A stretch of 64,000 nucleotides of DNA from Pseudorhodobacter ferrugineus DSM 5888 (lineage in GTDB: Bacteria; Pseudomonadota; Alphaproteobacteria; Rhodobacterales; Rhodobacteraceae), in NCBI RefSeq assembly GCF_000420745.1, contig NZ_ATVN01000013.1, positions 1-64,000 of the forward strand. Reading direction: 5' to 3'. Below, one piece after another: positions 27,883 to 36,712 of this stretch (position 1 is the first letter of the stretch; each line of letters opens with the position of its first letter). The translations under genes and the position numbers were made by a program. The notes under the pieces were generated by a model, which did no database searches, had not been told where the DNA came from, and saw only the letters and a program-made list of their open reading frames with translations.

Positions 27883-29051
27883 TGCAAATCGGAAAACGCC
27901 GCCTTCAACCGCGCCACAGCCTCCACCACCCGCGCGCGCGGCGTGGCGATGTTGAACCGCATCCAATCCTCGCCGCCCTTACCAAAACTCGGCCCGTGGT
28001 TCGCCGCAATCCGCGCCCCCTTTTGCACGCGGTCGGTAAACTCGGCCCGTCCCATCCCCGTGCCCGAAAAATCCACCCAGGCCAGATACGTCGCCTCCAA
28101 CGGCATCGACTTCAGCCCCGGAATGGCCGCAACCCCTTCGTCAAACACCCGCTTATTCTCGGCCAAATAATCCATCAGCGCATCCAACCAAACGGCACCT
28201 TCGGCGCTATAGGCCGCCGTCGCCATGAACAACCCGAATGAGTTTGGCGAAATCCCCAAACCATTCATCACCCCCGCAAACTTGGCCCGCAAACCCGCAT
28301 CGGGAATGATCACATTGCCAATATGGCTGCCTGCAATGTTGAACGTCTTGGTCGTCGCGGTCATCATCACCAAACGGTCCATAATCTCGGGCGCGGCCAA
28401 TGGCATCACCGTATGCTTGGCCCCCGCAAATACCAAATCATGGTGAATCTCATCCGACACCACGATCAAATCATGCCGCCGCGCAAACGCGGCCACGCCG
28501 CGCAACTCCTCCACGCTCCAAACCTGCCCGCCGGGGTTATGCGGCGAACACAAAATCAGCATCCGCTCGCCCCCCGTCATCTGGGCATCCCACGCGTCAA
28601 AATCCATCACATGCCGCCCCGCAACCACAGGCAACTGACACTCCACAACCCGCCGCCCCGCCGCCGCAATCACCCGCGCAAACGCATGATACACCGGCGT
28701 CATCAACACCACCCCGTCACCGGGCTGGGTAAACGCCTGCACGCACAGCCCCGTGCCATTCACCAACCCATGCGTGGTGAAAATTGACGCCTTCTCCACA
28801 TCCCAGCCGTGGCGGTTCTTCATCCACCACTGGATCGCGCCCAAATAGGCGCTGTCATCGCCAAAATACCCGTAAATCCCATGCGCCGTCATCTGCTCCA
28901 ACGCGGCTTGCACGCAGGCCGGCGGGCGGAAATCCATATCCGCCACCCACATCGAAATCCCATCCGCAGGCGACACCCCGTAAAGGCTCTCCATCGCATC
29001 CCATTTCACCGAATGCGTGCCAACGCGGTCAATCTCTTCATCAAAATTCAT
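27879..29051 (-). CDS. MalY/PatB-type PLP C-S lyase
   Basis: The 390-aa aminotransferase-fold protein resembles MalY/PatB: VKWDAMESLYGVSPADG near the N-terminus, WVADMDF, the aspartate of VVSDEIHHDLVF, and the Schiff-base lysine in TATKTFNIAGSHIG. The family acts as cystathionine beta-lyase or on other S-substituted cysteines. The active-site set is complete. It runs into the L,D-transpeptidase gene with a 4-bp overlap. With the MetC-like enzyme 3 kb away, the window carries two potential C-S lyases. Confidence 0.88.
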   Translation of the reverse strand: MNFDEEIDRVGTHSVKWDAMESLYGVSPADGISMWVADMDFRPPACVQAALEQMTAHGIYGYFGDDSAYLGAIQWWMKNRHGWDVEKASIFTTHGLVNGTGLCVQAFTQPGDGVVLMTPVYHAFARVIAAAGRRVVECQLPVVAGRHVMDFDAWDAQMTGGERMLILCSPHNPGGQVWSVEELRGVAAFARRHDLIVVSDEIHHDLVFAGAKHTVMPLAAPEIMDRLVMMTATTKTFNIAGSHIGNVIIPDAGLRAKFAGVMNGLGISPNSFGLFMATAAYSAEGAVWLDALMDYLAENKRVFDEGVAAIPGLKSMPLEATYLAWVDFSGTGMGRAEFTDRVQKGARIAANHGPSFGKGGEDWMRFNIATPRARVVEAVARLKAAFSDLQ

Positions 29052-29197
29052 CGCTCACCCTCTCGCTATTTCCCCCACCCTAGCCGCGCCTTACGCCCCG
29101 TTCCAGCCCCGCAATGTGCCCCATACAATCCGCTGGCCGCAAAAAACGCCGCCACACAGGATTGCACGAAACCGCCACATCCCTTACATCAACGCCC

Positions 29198-29719
29198 ATG
29201 ATACGCCCCATTTTGATCCACCCCGACCCACGCCTCAAAAAAACCTGCGCCCCCGTGGACGCGGTAACAACCGATATTGGCCAATTGGCCGAGGATATGC
29301 TGGCCACCATGTACGACGCCCCCGGCATCGGTCTGGCCGCGCCGCAGGTCGGTGCGATGACCCGCCTTTTGGTGATGGATTGCGTCAAAGACCCCGCCAA
29401 ATCCCCGCGCCCGATGGTCATGCTTAACCCCGTGGTCACGTGGTCATCCGAGGACACGTCGATCTATGACGAAGGCTGCCTGTCCATCCCCGATCAATAC
29501 GCCGAGGTGACGCGCCCCGCAAAGGTGCGCGTGGAATGGCTGGGCCTTGATGGCAAAACCACCGAGGAAGAGTTCGAAGGCCTTTGGGCCACCTGCGTTC
29601 AGCACGAAATCGACCACCTCAACGGCAAGCTGTTTATCGATTACCTTGGCCCCCTGAAACGCCAGATGATCACCCGCAAAATGGAAAAGCTGAAACGCGA
29701 ATTGGCGCGAAACGCTTAA
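29198..29719 (+). CDS. def: Peptide deformylase (catalytic)
   Basis: The 173-aa enzyme removes the formyl group from nascent proteins. All three motifs are intact: GIGLAAPQVG, EGCLSIP (metal-ligand Cys) and QHEIDHLNG (HExxH). It is the first of three consecutive deformylase-family genes before fmt; its TAA overlaps the next ATG (TAATG). The length and C-terminal helix match type I deformylase. This is the most likely housekeeping copy. Confidence 0.95.
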   Translation: MIRPILIHPDPRLKKTCAPVDAVTTDIGQLAEDMLATMYDAPGIGLAAPQVGAMTRLLVMDCVKDPAKSPRPMVMLNPVVTWSSEDTSIYDEGCLSIPDQYAEVTRPAKVRVEWLGLDGKTTEEEFEGLWATCVQHEIDHLNGKLFIDYLGPLKRQMITRKMEKLKRELARNA

Positions 29720-30201
29720 TGGCCCTGCTCCCCATCCTGCACCTGCCCGACCCGCGTTTGCGCCAAACCTGCGCCCCCGTCACCCAGTTTGACGCCGCCT
29801 TGAAACACCTTGCCGACGATATGCTGGAAACCATGTACGCAGCCCCCGGTCGTGGCCTCGCAGGCCCGCAGGTGGGCGCAATGCAGCGCATTTTCGTGAT
29901 GGACACGGGCTGGAAAGAAGGTCGCCCCAGCCCCCTGATCTTCATAAACCCCGTCATCCGCAACGCCACAGGCACCGCCATAAATGGCGAAGGCTGCCTA
30001 TCCATCCCCGGCCACCCCGTCCGCATTGCCCGCCCCGCCGTGGTGCAACTGGCATGGCAAGACCTCGCAGGCCGCGCCTGCGAAGGGTTCTTTGAAGGCT
30101 TCGCCGCCGCCTGCGTCCAACACGAACGCGACCACCTCGACGGCATTTTGTGCATCGACTACCCCGACCTTCCTGAACCAGAACCGGAGCCAATCCATTG
30201 A
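29719..30201 (+). CDS. Second peptide deformylase paralogue
   Basis: The 160-aa product retains the catalytic residues: EGCLSIPG with the Cys ligand and QHERDHLDG (HExxH). Motif 1 is altered to GRGLAGPQVG and the C-terminus is shorter, ending in a proline/glutamate tail (EPEPEPIH). It should be an active deformylase-like enzyme, perhaps with changed specificity. Start and stop overlap both neighbours (TAATG and TTGA), so translation of all three is coupled. Confidence 0.85.
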   Translation: MALLPILHLPDPRLRQTCAPVTQFDAALKHLADDMLETMYAAPGRGLAGPQVGAMQRIFVMDTGWKEGRPSPLIFINPVIRNATGTAINGEGCLSIPGHPVRIARPAVVQLAWQDLAGRACEGFFEGFAAACVQHERDHLDGILCIDYPDLPEPEPEPIH

Positions 30202-30692
30202 CCGCCCGCCGCTGCATCCCTTGGCCCGACAAACGCCTGCAAACCGCCGCCACCCCCGTGGCCGAAATCACCGATGACATCTGCGCAATTTGGCAAGATA
30301 TGGTCGACACGATGGAGGCAATGCCCGGCTACGGCCTCGCCGCCCCGCAAATCGGCGTCATGCTGCGCCTTGCCGTGGTCGATTGTTCCACCGAACGTGG
30401 CCGCGCGATCTTGATGGCCAACCCCGAAATTCTCCACGCCTCCGCCCAACCAAGGGACCATGACGAGGCGAGCCCGAATCTCCCCGGCGTCCACGCCAAA
30501 ATCACCCGCCCCCGTGCCGTGACCGTGCGCTATCTGAACGCCGATGGCGTGACCGAGGACCGTGATTTCGTGAATCTCTGGGCCACCTCGGTGCAACACC
30601 AAATCGACCACCTGAACGGCAAAATGTTCTTTGACAGCTTAAGCAAAATGAAACGCGATATGCTGCTGCGCAAGGCGCGCAAATCCCAATAA
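30198..30692 (+). CDS. Degenerate peptide deformylase paralogue (probable pseudoenzyme)
   Basis: The 164-aa product is clearly homologous ([10 protein letters not shown], then the C-terminal helix [12 protein letters not shown] as in the first copy) but motif 2 reads EASPNLPGV, without the metal-ligand Cys, and motif 3 reads QHQIDHLNG, with the catalytic Glu replaced by Gln. The two metal-site histidines remain. It is therefore unlikely to deformylate by the normal mechanism. It starts with TTG overlapping the previous stop. The reading frame is intact and of normal length, which argues for a retained non-catalytic role rather than decay. Confidence 0.85.
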   Translation: MTARRCIPWPDKRLQTAATPVAEITDDICAIWQDMVDTMEAMPGYGLAAPQIGVMLRLAVVDCSTERGRAILMANPEILHASAQPRDHDEASPNLPGVHAKITRPRAVTVRYLNADGVTEDRDFVNLWATSVQHQIDHLNGKMFFDSLSKMKRDMLLRKARKSQ

Positions 30693-30693
30693 C

Positions 30694-30715
30694 GGTGGGT
30701 TGCACCCACCCTACC
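30694..30715 (-). repeat. GGTAGGGTGGG-type hairpin repeat, copy 2
   Basis: A 7-bp stem (30694-30700 with 30704-30710, loop TGC) followed by CTACC. The reverse complement GGTAGGGTGGGTGCAACCCACC resembles 496-519. It lies directly between the third deformylase gene and fmt and could weaken read-through between them. Confidence 0.5.
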
Positions 30716-30738
30716 CCCAAACCCCAAAGGAAAACCCG

Positions 30739-31635
30739 ATGCGCGTGATCTTCATGGGAACCCCCGACTTCTCGGTCCCGATCCTTGATGCCTTGGCCGC
30801 GAAACACGATATCGTCGCGGTCTATTCCCAACCACCTCGCCCCGCCGGTCGCGGCAAAAAGGACCGCCCCTCGCCCGTCCACACCCGCGCGCTGGCCCTA
30901 AACCTCCCCGTCCACACCCCCGTTTCGCTGCGCAGCAATTCCGCAGCATCCGCCTTTGCCGCGCATAACGCCGATATCGCTGTCGTCGTCGCTTATGGCT
31001 TGATATTGCCGCAAAATATTCTCTCTGCACCGCAGCATGGATGTCTTAACATCCACGCCTCGCTCCTGCCCCGTTGGCGCGGTGCCGCCCCCATCCACCG
31101 CGCCATTCTGGCAGGCGATGCTGCAACGGGTATCTGCATCATGCAGATGGAGGCAGGTTTGGACACCGGCCCCGTTTTGCTGCGCAGCGAGACTGCCATC
31201 GGCGCAGAGGAAACCACCGCCGACCTACACGACCGCCTGTCCAAAATGGGCGCTGACCTCATCCTCCAAGCCCTCGACCAGTTCCCCACTCTCACCCCCG
31301 AACCCCAGCCAGAACAGGGCGTCACCTACGCCACAAAAATCGACAAGGCAGAGGCGCGCATCGACTGGACCCAACCCGCCACCACCATCGACCGCCAAAT
31401 CCGCGGCCTCTCGCCCTTTCCCGGCGCGTGGTGCGACATCGCGGGCGAGCGCGTAAAACTGCTGCGCTCTCGTCTCGCTACGGGCACAGGCGCACCGGGC
31501 CAAACCCTCGGCGGCTTTACCATCGCCTGCGGCACAGGAGCGGTTGAAATCCTGCAAGCGCAACGTGAGGGCAAGCGCCCCGCCGATGCCACCGACATCC
31601 TGCGCGGCTTCACCATACCCGCAACGCTCTCCTGA
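30739..31635 (+). CDS. fmt: Methionyl-tRNA formyltransferase
   Basis: The 298-aa enzyme formylates initiator Met-tRNA. The N-terminal domain opens with [13 protein letters not shown]; the catalytic [20 protein letters not shown] and the D of GLDTGPVL are present, and a C-terminal OB-like domain ([14 protein letters not shown]) follows. ATG 30739 is preceded by AAAGGAAA. The product adds the group that the upstream deformylase removes, which is why def and fmt are commonly paired. It ends 55 bp before the EVE pseudogene. Confidence 0.95.
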   Translation: MRVIFMGTPDFSVPILDALAAKHDIVAVYSQPPRPAGRGKKDRPSPVHTRALALNLPVHTPVSLRSNSAASAFAAHNADIAVVVAYGLILPQNILSAPQHGCLNIHASLLPRWRGAAPIHRAILAGDAATGICIMQMEAGLDTGPVLLRSETAIGAEETTADLHDRLSKMGADLILQALDQFPTLTPEPQPEQGVTYATKIDKAEARIDWTQPATTIDRQIRGLSPFPGAWCDIAGERVKLLRSRLATGTGAPGQTLGGFTIACGTGAVEILQAQREGKRPADATDILRGFTIPATLS

Positions 31636-31690
31636 CAGGATCTGTCAGCACGACCCTGCTGTCCCGCGGCCAACCGCAAAGGATCACAGC

Positions 31691-32171
31691 ATGACACAAG
31701 GAAAGCTCTGGCCAAGCCCCTCCACCACGCCCGCAGAAACAACCGCGACACACCGCTGGATCGGCGTTGCTTCGGCCGATCACGTGGCCATCGGGCGCGC
31801 GCAGGGTTTTATGCAGGTTTGCCACGACAAGGGCAGCCCCTTGCGGCGGATCAAACCGGGCCGTGCCGTGATCTCCTATTCCCCCGCCTAAACGATGGGC
31901 GGCAAGGACGGATTGTAAAATTTTAGCACCATCGGCACCGCCCTTGACCGCCCCCTTATCAGCACGACATGGGCGCAGGTTTTACGCCCTTCCGCCTTGA
32001 TGTCGCTGGCCCCCCTCTGCCATCGCCCCCATCCGCCCACTGCTCGAACACCTTGACCTGACCCGCGGGCTGCGCAACTGGGGCTATGTTTTCCGCTTCG
32101 GGCTGGTGCAAATCTCGGCCACCGATTTCGTCACCATCCTTGCGGCGATGACCAAAGACGCGCACGCATAG
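31691..32171 (+). pseudogene. Decayed EVE-domain protein gene
   Basis: Three frames carry consecutive parts of one EVE-domain protein. The first reads [29 protein letters not shown] and SYSP, then continues through two in-frame TAA codons (31889-31891, 31916-31918) as TMGGKDGL and NFSTIGT. The second frame (from about 31960) reads HDMGAGFTPFRLDV. The third (from about 32022) reads IRPLLEHLDLTRGLRNWGYVFRFG and ISATDF, ending at TAG 32169-32171. Two stops and two frameshifts mean no functional product. EVE domains read modified bases or RNA in the PUA-like fold. The decay looks old enough to include small deletions. Confidence 0.75.
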
Positions 32172-32257
32172 CGTTTCATTTTGAAACCGCCGGATTGCCC
32201 TATCGCAAAACCCGCAGTCCCTGCTACACTTGGCAAACGCTATATAAGGACCGCCCC

Positions 32258-32497
32258 ATGCCCATGATTTTGCTTATCGTCATCATCGGTGCCGCCGCAG
32301 GCTTTCTCGCCACCCGCTTTATGCGCGTTCAGGCAGATGTGCCGACCACCATCGCCATCGGCGTGGTCGGCGCGGTGGTGGGTTGGCTTATCTTGCGTGT
32401 CCTTGTCGCCGTAACTGGGGCTGTCGCCATGTTTGTCGGCGCAATTTTGGGCGCTGTTCTCTTGCTCTGGCTTTGGCAGCGCTACAAGCAAAGATAA
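32258..32497 (+). CDS. Small membrane protein, transglycosylase-associated (GlsB/YeaQ) type
   Basis: The 79-aa product has three hydrophobic segments with the glycine-rich pattern of the GlsB/YeaQ/YmgE family: IVIIGAAAGFLATRFM, TIAIGVVGAVVGWLIL, and GAVAMFVGAILGAVLLLWLW. The family is membrane-bound and stress-associated, without a defined activity. The ATG at 32258 is preceded by AAGGA. The neighbours are an EVE pseudogene and an unknown gene, so context adds nothing. Confidence 0.65.
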   Translation: MPMILLIVIIGAAAGFLATRFMRVQADVPTTIAIGVVGAVVGWLILRVLVAVTGAVAMFVGAILGAVLLLWLWQRYKQR

Positions 32498-32632
32498 GGC
32501 GTGACAGCATTTCGGCGTTACCTCGAAACGCAGCGCATCACATAACCCGCCCAAATCTTGATGTCCCGTGGCGTCATTTGGCTCAGGCTTGACTCGAAAC
32601 GCTTCAGGCTAGGGTTCGCCCGTAAAGCGCCC

Positions 32633-32983
32633 CTATTGCTTGGTCAAATACCCCACCGGCGCGTTTTCATCGCGCCAGAAATCCAGCGCAGGCGTGTCTG
32701 TCACCGCCGTAGACCGCTTGAACTCACAGATCAGCTCACCATTCTCAACCGTCGACGCAATGATCAAACACTGAAAAATCTGGTTCGCCCCGTCATAGAC
32801 ATCAATCAACCCGCGCAAATGCGGCGTGCGGTCAGCATCCAGCGCAATCCCGTCGTCCCACATCCGCAGAATCGGAAAAACCGCCTCGCCCAACTGCACC
32901 CGCAACCGCGATTTCCGCTTTAAATCACGTTTTTTTGCGGCGGCCAGCCCGTCCCGTATCTCTTGCGGCAGAAATTCCAGCAT
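32633..32983 (-). CDS. Conserved-looking hypothetical protein
   Basis: The 116-aa product begins MLEFLPQEIRDGLAAAKKRDLKRKSRLRV, a basic helix, followed by strand-like segments (GEAVFPILRMWDDGIAL, LRGLIDVYDG, QIFQCLIIAS, ELICEFKRST). The alternating pattern after a basic helix is reminiscent of a PilZ-like beta-barrel, but I cannot confirm this. No signal peptide or membrane segment. Its upstream region contains a 13-bp sequence also found upstream of smc. Confidence 0.6.
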   Translation of the reverse strand: MLEFLPQEIRDGLAAAKKRDLKRKSRLRVQLGEAVFPILRMWDDGIALDADRTPHLRGLIDVYDGANQIFQCLIIASTVENGELICEFKRSTAVTDTPALDFWRDENAPVGYLTKQ

Positions 32984-33138
32984 GATGTGTCCTTTCGTTA
33001 ACCCTCAGTCTGCGGCAAAATGGGTTAAAATCAAGACACCGCGGTGACAGTTTTTCACATTCCTCCCCGCGCGGCAGAAAAGCCACGTTGCTCTTGGCCG
33101 CAAAATCAGGTTTCTGGGCGTCAGAAATCGAGGGCACC

Positions 33139-34080
33139 ATGATCGACGCAGCAGACCAAAAGCCTGACCACGGTGGCGGGATTGACGCCGCAATCGCCCA
33201 ATTCGGCGGCACTCGCGCTGGTTGGATCGACCTGTCGACCGGCATCAACCCCATCCCCTATCCGCTGGGCGACCTGCCTGCTGACGCGTGGAATGCCCTG
33301 CCCGACACGGGCGCTTTTGCGCGCCTCGAAACCGCCGCCCGCTGCTTCTGGACCATCCCCGATGCCGCCGCCGTCCTGCCCGCCCCCGGTGCCAGCGCCT
33401 TGATCGCCCGCATGCCCACTATCGCGCTCCCCGGCCCCGTCCACATTCCCGCGCCCACCTACAACGAACACGCCCGCGCCTTTGCGGCCCAAGGCTGGAC
33501 CAGCGACGACGACGCCCAAACCCGCGTCATCGTGCACCCCAACAACCCCGACGGGCGGCTTTGGCAGGCCAGTGACCTGACCCAAACCACCATCATTGAT
33601 GAAAGCTTTTGTGACGTCACCCCAAACGCCACCCTGATCGAACACGCCATCCGCCCCAACACCATCATCCTGAAAAGCTTCGGTAAATTCTGGGGCCTCG
33701 CGGGTCTGCGCCTTGGCTTTGCCATCGGCGACCCTACCCTTATCGCCAAACTTGCGCACAGCATCGGCCCTTGGGCCGTCTCTGGCCCCGCGCTGGAAAT
33801 CGGCACCCGCGCGCTCAACGACCCCGCTTGGGCCACCCAAACCCGCACCCGCCTTGCAGCCGATGCCGCCCGCCTCGACGCCATGCTAAACCTGCCCGTG
33901 GTCGGCGGCACCACCCTCTTTCGCCTTTACGACACCACCGATGCGGCGGCCCTGCAAACCCGCCTCGCCCGCGCGCATATCTGGACCCGCATCTTCCCCT
34001 ACTCTACCCGCTGGCTCCGCCTCGGCCTGCCCGGCACGCCCGACCATTGGGCCCGCCTGCAACAGGCCCTAGCGGCATGA
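33139..34080 (+). CDS. cobD: Threonine-phosphate decarboxylase (cobalamin synthesis)
   Basis: The 313-aa class I/II PLP enzyme decarboxylates L-threonine phosphate to (R)-1-aminopropan-2-yl phosphate, the nucleotide-loop linker of cobalamin (CobD in Salmonella, CobC in Pseudomonas naming). The markers are DHGGGID and WIDLSTGINP at the N-terminus, HPNNPDGR, DESFCDV, and the lysine in ILKSFGKFWGLAGLRLG. It overlaps the next gene by 4 bp (ATGA), which encodes the enzyme using its product. I see no cobalamin riboswitch upstream. Confidence 0.92.
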   Translation: MIDAADQKPDHGGGIDAAIAQFGGTRAGWIDLSTGINPIPYPLGDLPADAWNALPDTGAFARLETAARCFWTIPDAAAVLPAPGASALIARMPTIALPGPVHIPAPTYNEHARAFAAQGWTSDDDAQTRVIVHPNNPDGRLWQASDLTQTTIIDESFCDVTPNATLIEHAIRPNTIILKSFGKFWGLAGLRLGFAIGDPTLIAKLAHSIGPWAVSGPALEIGTRALNDPAWATQTRTRLAADAARLDAMLNLPVVGGTTLFRLYDTTDAAALQTRLARAHIWTRIFPYSTRWLRLGLPGTPDHWARLQQALAA

Positions 34081-34985
34081 GCGCGACCCTCCTCCTCCCC
34101 GCCCTCCTCCTTGATGCCGCCTTGGGCGAACCCAAATGGCTGTGGGACCGTTTCCCCCACCCCGCCGTCCTGATGGGCCGCGCCGTGGGCTTTATGGACA
34201 AACACCTAAACCACGGCCCCGCCCGCAAACAAATGGGCATCCTCGCCATGACCCTCCTCGCCCTTGGCGCATGGGTCTTGGGCTGGCTCATCGCCGCTAT
34301 CCCCGATTTCGGCCTCTTGGAAATCATCGCCGCCGCGATTCTCCTCGCCCAAAAATCCCTTGTCCAACATGTCCGCGCCGTGGCCGATGCCCTGCGCATG
34401 TCCGTCCCCGCAGGTCGCCGCAGCGTCGCGATGATCGTGGGCCGCGACACTGCCACCCTCAACGCCCCCGCCATCTCCCGCGCGGCGATCGAAAGCGCCG
34501 CCGAGAACCTCTCGGACGGCGTCATCGCCCCCGCCTTCTGGTTTCTGCTCCTCGGGCTGCCGGGCCTCATGCTCTATAAAATCACCAACACGGCTGACAG
34601 CATGATCGGCCACCGCACCCCGAAATACGAACAATTCGGCTGGGCCGCCGCCCGCTTTGATGACCTCCTCAACCTCGCCCCCGCCCGCCTCACCGCCGCC
34701 CTCATCGCGATCAGCCACCTGCAATTCGACCCTGCACCCATCCTGCGCGACGCCCCGCTCCACCGCTCGCCCAATGCAGGCTGGCCCGAGGCGGCAATGG
34801 CAGTCGTCCTCAACACCGCCCTGTCGGGTCCGCGAAGCTATGATGGCAAAATGCAAGATTTCCCTTGGGTCTGGCCCGCAGGCACCCGCACCCCCGGCCC
34901 CACGCAAATCGACTCCGCCTGCAACGCCCTGTGGCGCTCATGGGCGCTGATGCTGCTGGCGGTAGCGATCATCGCCAGCATTTAA
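34077..34985 (+). CDS. cbiB: Adenosylcobinamide-phosphate synthase CbiB (membrane)
   Basis: The 302-aa membrane protein attaches aminopropanol phosphate to adenosylcobyric acid. The motifs LDAALGEPKWLWDRFPHPAVLMG, VGRDTATLNAPAISRAAIESAAENLSDG and NTADSMIGHRTPKYEQFGWAAARFDD are diagnostic (shown here only as landmarks). It has about five membrane segments. The start overlaps the cobD stop, so the pair is translationally coupled. In Pseudomonas naming this gene is cobD, hence possible confusion. Confidence 0.93.
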   Translation: MSATLLLPALLLDAALGEPKWLWDRFPHPAVLMGRAVGFMDKHLNHGPARKQMGILAMTLLALGAWVLGWLIAAIPDFGLLEIIAAAILLAQKSLVQHVRAVADALRMSVPAGRRSVAMIVGRDTATLNAPAISRAAIESAAENLSDGVIAPAFWFLLLGLPGLMLYKITNTADSMIGHRTPKYEQFGWAAARFDDLLNLAPARLTAALIAISHLQFDPAPILRDAPLHRSPNAGWPEAAMAVVLNTALSGPRSYDGKMQDFPWVWPAGTRTPGPTQIDSACNALWRSWALMLLAVAIIASI

Positions 34986-35055
34986 ACCCCGTTGCCACGC
35001 CCGCGCACCCTGCTAGTCTGGCGTCACACCACCCCAAACAGCAGGCCCCCAACCC

Positions 35056-35964
35056 ATGCTCCACACTACCCCACAATGGGGCATCTGCACCACGGTAAAG
35101 GCACCCTTGGAACAGGTCCAAGCCTTCGCCGCCTATCACCTGAACCTCGGCGCCGCCCATATCTGGCTGCATTTCGATGACCCCGATGATCCGGCGGCCA
35201 ACCACTTCACCCACCCGCAAATCACCACAACCCTGTGCAGCCATGCCTATTGGATGGGCCTGATCGGCAAACGCCCCGAACGCCACCAAAACCGCCAGGG
35301 CCGCAACATGCAGCGGGTCTATCAAACCGAGGCGCTGCCGTGGATCGCCCATATCGACGTCGACGAATACATCCTGCCAAACACAGACATCCCCACAGCC
35401 CTCGCCGCCCTCCCCCCCGACCAATCCATGCTCCGCATGGCCCCGTATGAGGCGCTGCACGACCCGTCCCTCCCCGATGACATCTTCACCGCCACCCAGT
35501 TTCGCGCCGCATTAAACGGCCAACGAAACGAGGCCGCCCGCAGCCGCGCCTTCGGCCCCTACGCCCCCCTGCTCACCAGCGGCGTCCTATCCCACTCCGC
35601 CGGAAAATGCTTTTTCCGCACCGGCCTGTCGCGGTTTGAACCCCGCCTGCACGGCGCATTCCGCGCAGGCACCCGCGTACCGGGCGGCGAGTTTCACCCC
35701 AACATCGCCCTGCTGCATTTCCATGCCCAAGACCCCGCCCGCTGGCGCGACCGACTGCACTTTCGCCTCACACGCGGCGCCTATCAATACAACCCCGCGC
35801 TCCAAGACTGGCTCATCGCCGCCTCCGATACCGAAATCGACGCTTTTTACGTAGGCACCCAAACCGCCACGCCCGACACGCTACATAAACTCCGCGCCGA
35901 AAACGCCCTTCTCACCGCCACCCTCAACCTGCGCCAAACGATTGCAGATATGGGCCTGCAATGA
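35056..35964 (+). CDS. Glycosyltransferase family 2-like protein
   Basis: The 302-aa product has the GT2-like core seen in roseobacter cell-surface genes: WGICTTVKAPLEQVQAFAAYH, HFDDPDD, and the DXD-like motif in HIDVDEYILP. A central ARSRAF-PYAPLLTSGVLSHSAGK and a late HFHAQDPARW follow. It probably transfers a sugar to a cell-surface glycan; donor and acceptor are unknown. Its stop overlaps the MOSC start (ATGA), although no functional link between the two is obvious. Confidence 0.75.
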   Translation: MLHTTPQWGICTTVKAPLEQVQAFAAYHLNLGAAHIWLHFDDPDDPAANHFTHPQITTTLCSHAYWMGLIGKRPERHQNRQGRNMQRVYQTEALPWIAHIDVDEYILPNTDIPTALAALPPDQSMLRMAPYEALHDPSLPDDIFTATQFRAALNGQRNEAARSRAFGPYAPLLTSGVLSHSAGKCFFRTGLSRFEPRLHGAFRAGTRVPGGEFHPNIALLHFHAQDPARWRDRLHFRLTRGAYQYNPALQDWLIAASDTEIDAFYVGTQTATPDTLHKLRAENALLTATLNLRQTIADMGLQ

Positions 35965-36500
35965 CCGTAACCTCCGCCGAACTTGCGGCAGCAATGCCCC
36001 ACGTCCGCGCCGCCCCCAAAACCGACACCACCATCCACAGCCTGTGCCTGCGCCCCGCCCGCAACGAACGCAGCTTCCCCGAAACGCTGCACTTAACCCG
36101 CGCCCACGGCATCACCGGCGACCGCTGGCAAACCGACCCGTGGCTGCGCTTGCCCAATGGCGACCCCGACCCGAATATCCAAGTCTCTATCCTGCCCCTG
36201 CGCGTCCTGAATCTGATCTGGACCAACCGACAAACCACCCCCCACCCCGGCGACACCTTCATCGCCGATCTTGATACCAGCCTTGAGAACCTGCCCGATG
36301 GCACGCGGCTTCAGGCTGGCACCGCCATCCTGCGCGTCTCAAACCTCTTCAACGAAGGCTGCGTCAAATGGAAAGCGCGCTACGGCGCAGACGCCAAAAA
36401 CTGGATCACCAACCACCCAACCTTGCGCCTGCGCGGCGTCCTCTGCGCAGTGGAACAAGACGGCACCCTTCGCCCCGGCGACCCCCTGCGCAAACTCTAA
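35961..36500 (+). CDS. MOSC-domain protein
   Basis: The 179-aa product resembles the MOSC (molybdenum cofactor sulfurase C-terminal) domain: LHLTRAHGITGDRW, QVSILPLRVL, TPHPGDTFIADLDTSLENLPDGTRL and the conserved cysteine in LFNEGCVKWKARYG. MOSC proteins bind Moco or deliver sulfur to it; a free-standing protein may be a Moco sulfurtransferase-like or reductase component. It overlaps the GT2 gene start/stop and converges with smc over a repeat-rich 212-bp gap. Confidence 0.85.
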   Translation: MTVTSAELAAAMPHVRAAPKTDTTIHSLCLRPARNERSFPETLHLTRAHGITGDRWQTDPWLRLPNGDPDPNIQVSILPLRVLNLIWTNRQTTPHPGDTFIADLDTSLENLPDGTRLQAGTAILRVSNLFNEGCVKWKARYGADAKNWITNHPTLRLRGVLCAVEQDGTLRPGDPLRKL

Positions 36501-36502
36501 CC

Positions 36503-36555
36503 TGCCCCAGAATATGGGCCCCACCTTTTTCTGTTCCTAAATATCCATCTCCCGC
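36503..36555 (-). repeat. GGGATATTTGG-type intergenic element, copy 4 (possibly paired)
   Basis: On the minus strand GGGAGATGGATATTTAGGAACAG (about 36531-36553) matches the family core. Immediately beside it, on the plus strand, CCCCAGAATATGGGCCCC (36505-36522) looks like a second, degenerate core in the opposite orientation. The pair lies between the convergent MOSC and smc genes. Confidence 0.45.
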
Positions 36556-36619
36556 CCTCGGATGGCACGGGAACACGCCCCAGAACGCGCCCGCAATCAC
36601 CGCTTGGACCCGTGAGGAC

Positions 36620-36694
36620 GCATTAAGATTTGGTAAACAAAAATCGCGGAGCTTTGCAAAAACAATAGCTTACAAAAATGACCGCGCGCGGACA
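36620..36694 (-). repeat. Dispersed 3'-end element, copy 2 (after smc)
   Basis: Same layout as at 535-612: CCGCGCGCGG palindrome (36682-36691) next to the smc stop, an AT-rich middle with CTTACAAAAATG, and the distal box TTAA-GATTTGG-TAAAC (36623-36638), one base off TTAA-N7-TTAA. The 19 bases 36676-36694 are an exact inverted copy of 594-612. Confidence 0.6.
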
Positions 36695-36703
36695 AACCCG
36701 CGC
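36671..36703 (-). terminator. Intrinsic terminator of smc
   Basis: On the minus strand, a 6-bp GC stem (36686-36691 with 36698-36703) is followed by TCATTTTTGTAAG. The same stem and TTTTGTAAG tail occur after ychF. Confidence 0.6.
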
Positions 36704-36712
36704 ACAGGCCAA

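Noticed and set aside
33000-33138. Cobalamin riboswitch upstream of cobD
   Set aside because: The conserved B12-box and core sequence pattern is not present in the 155 bp upstream.
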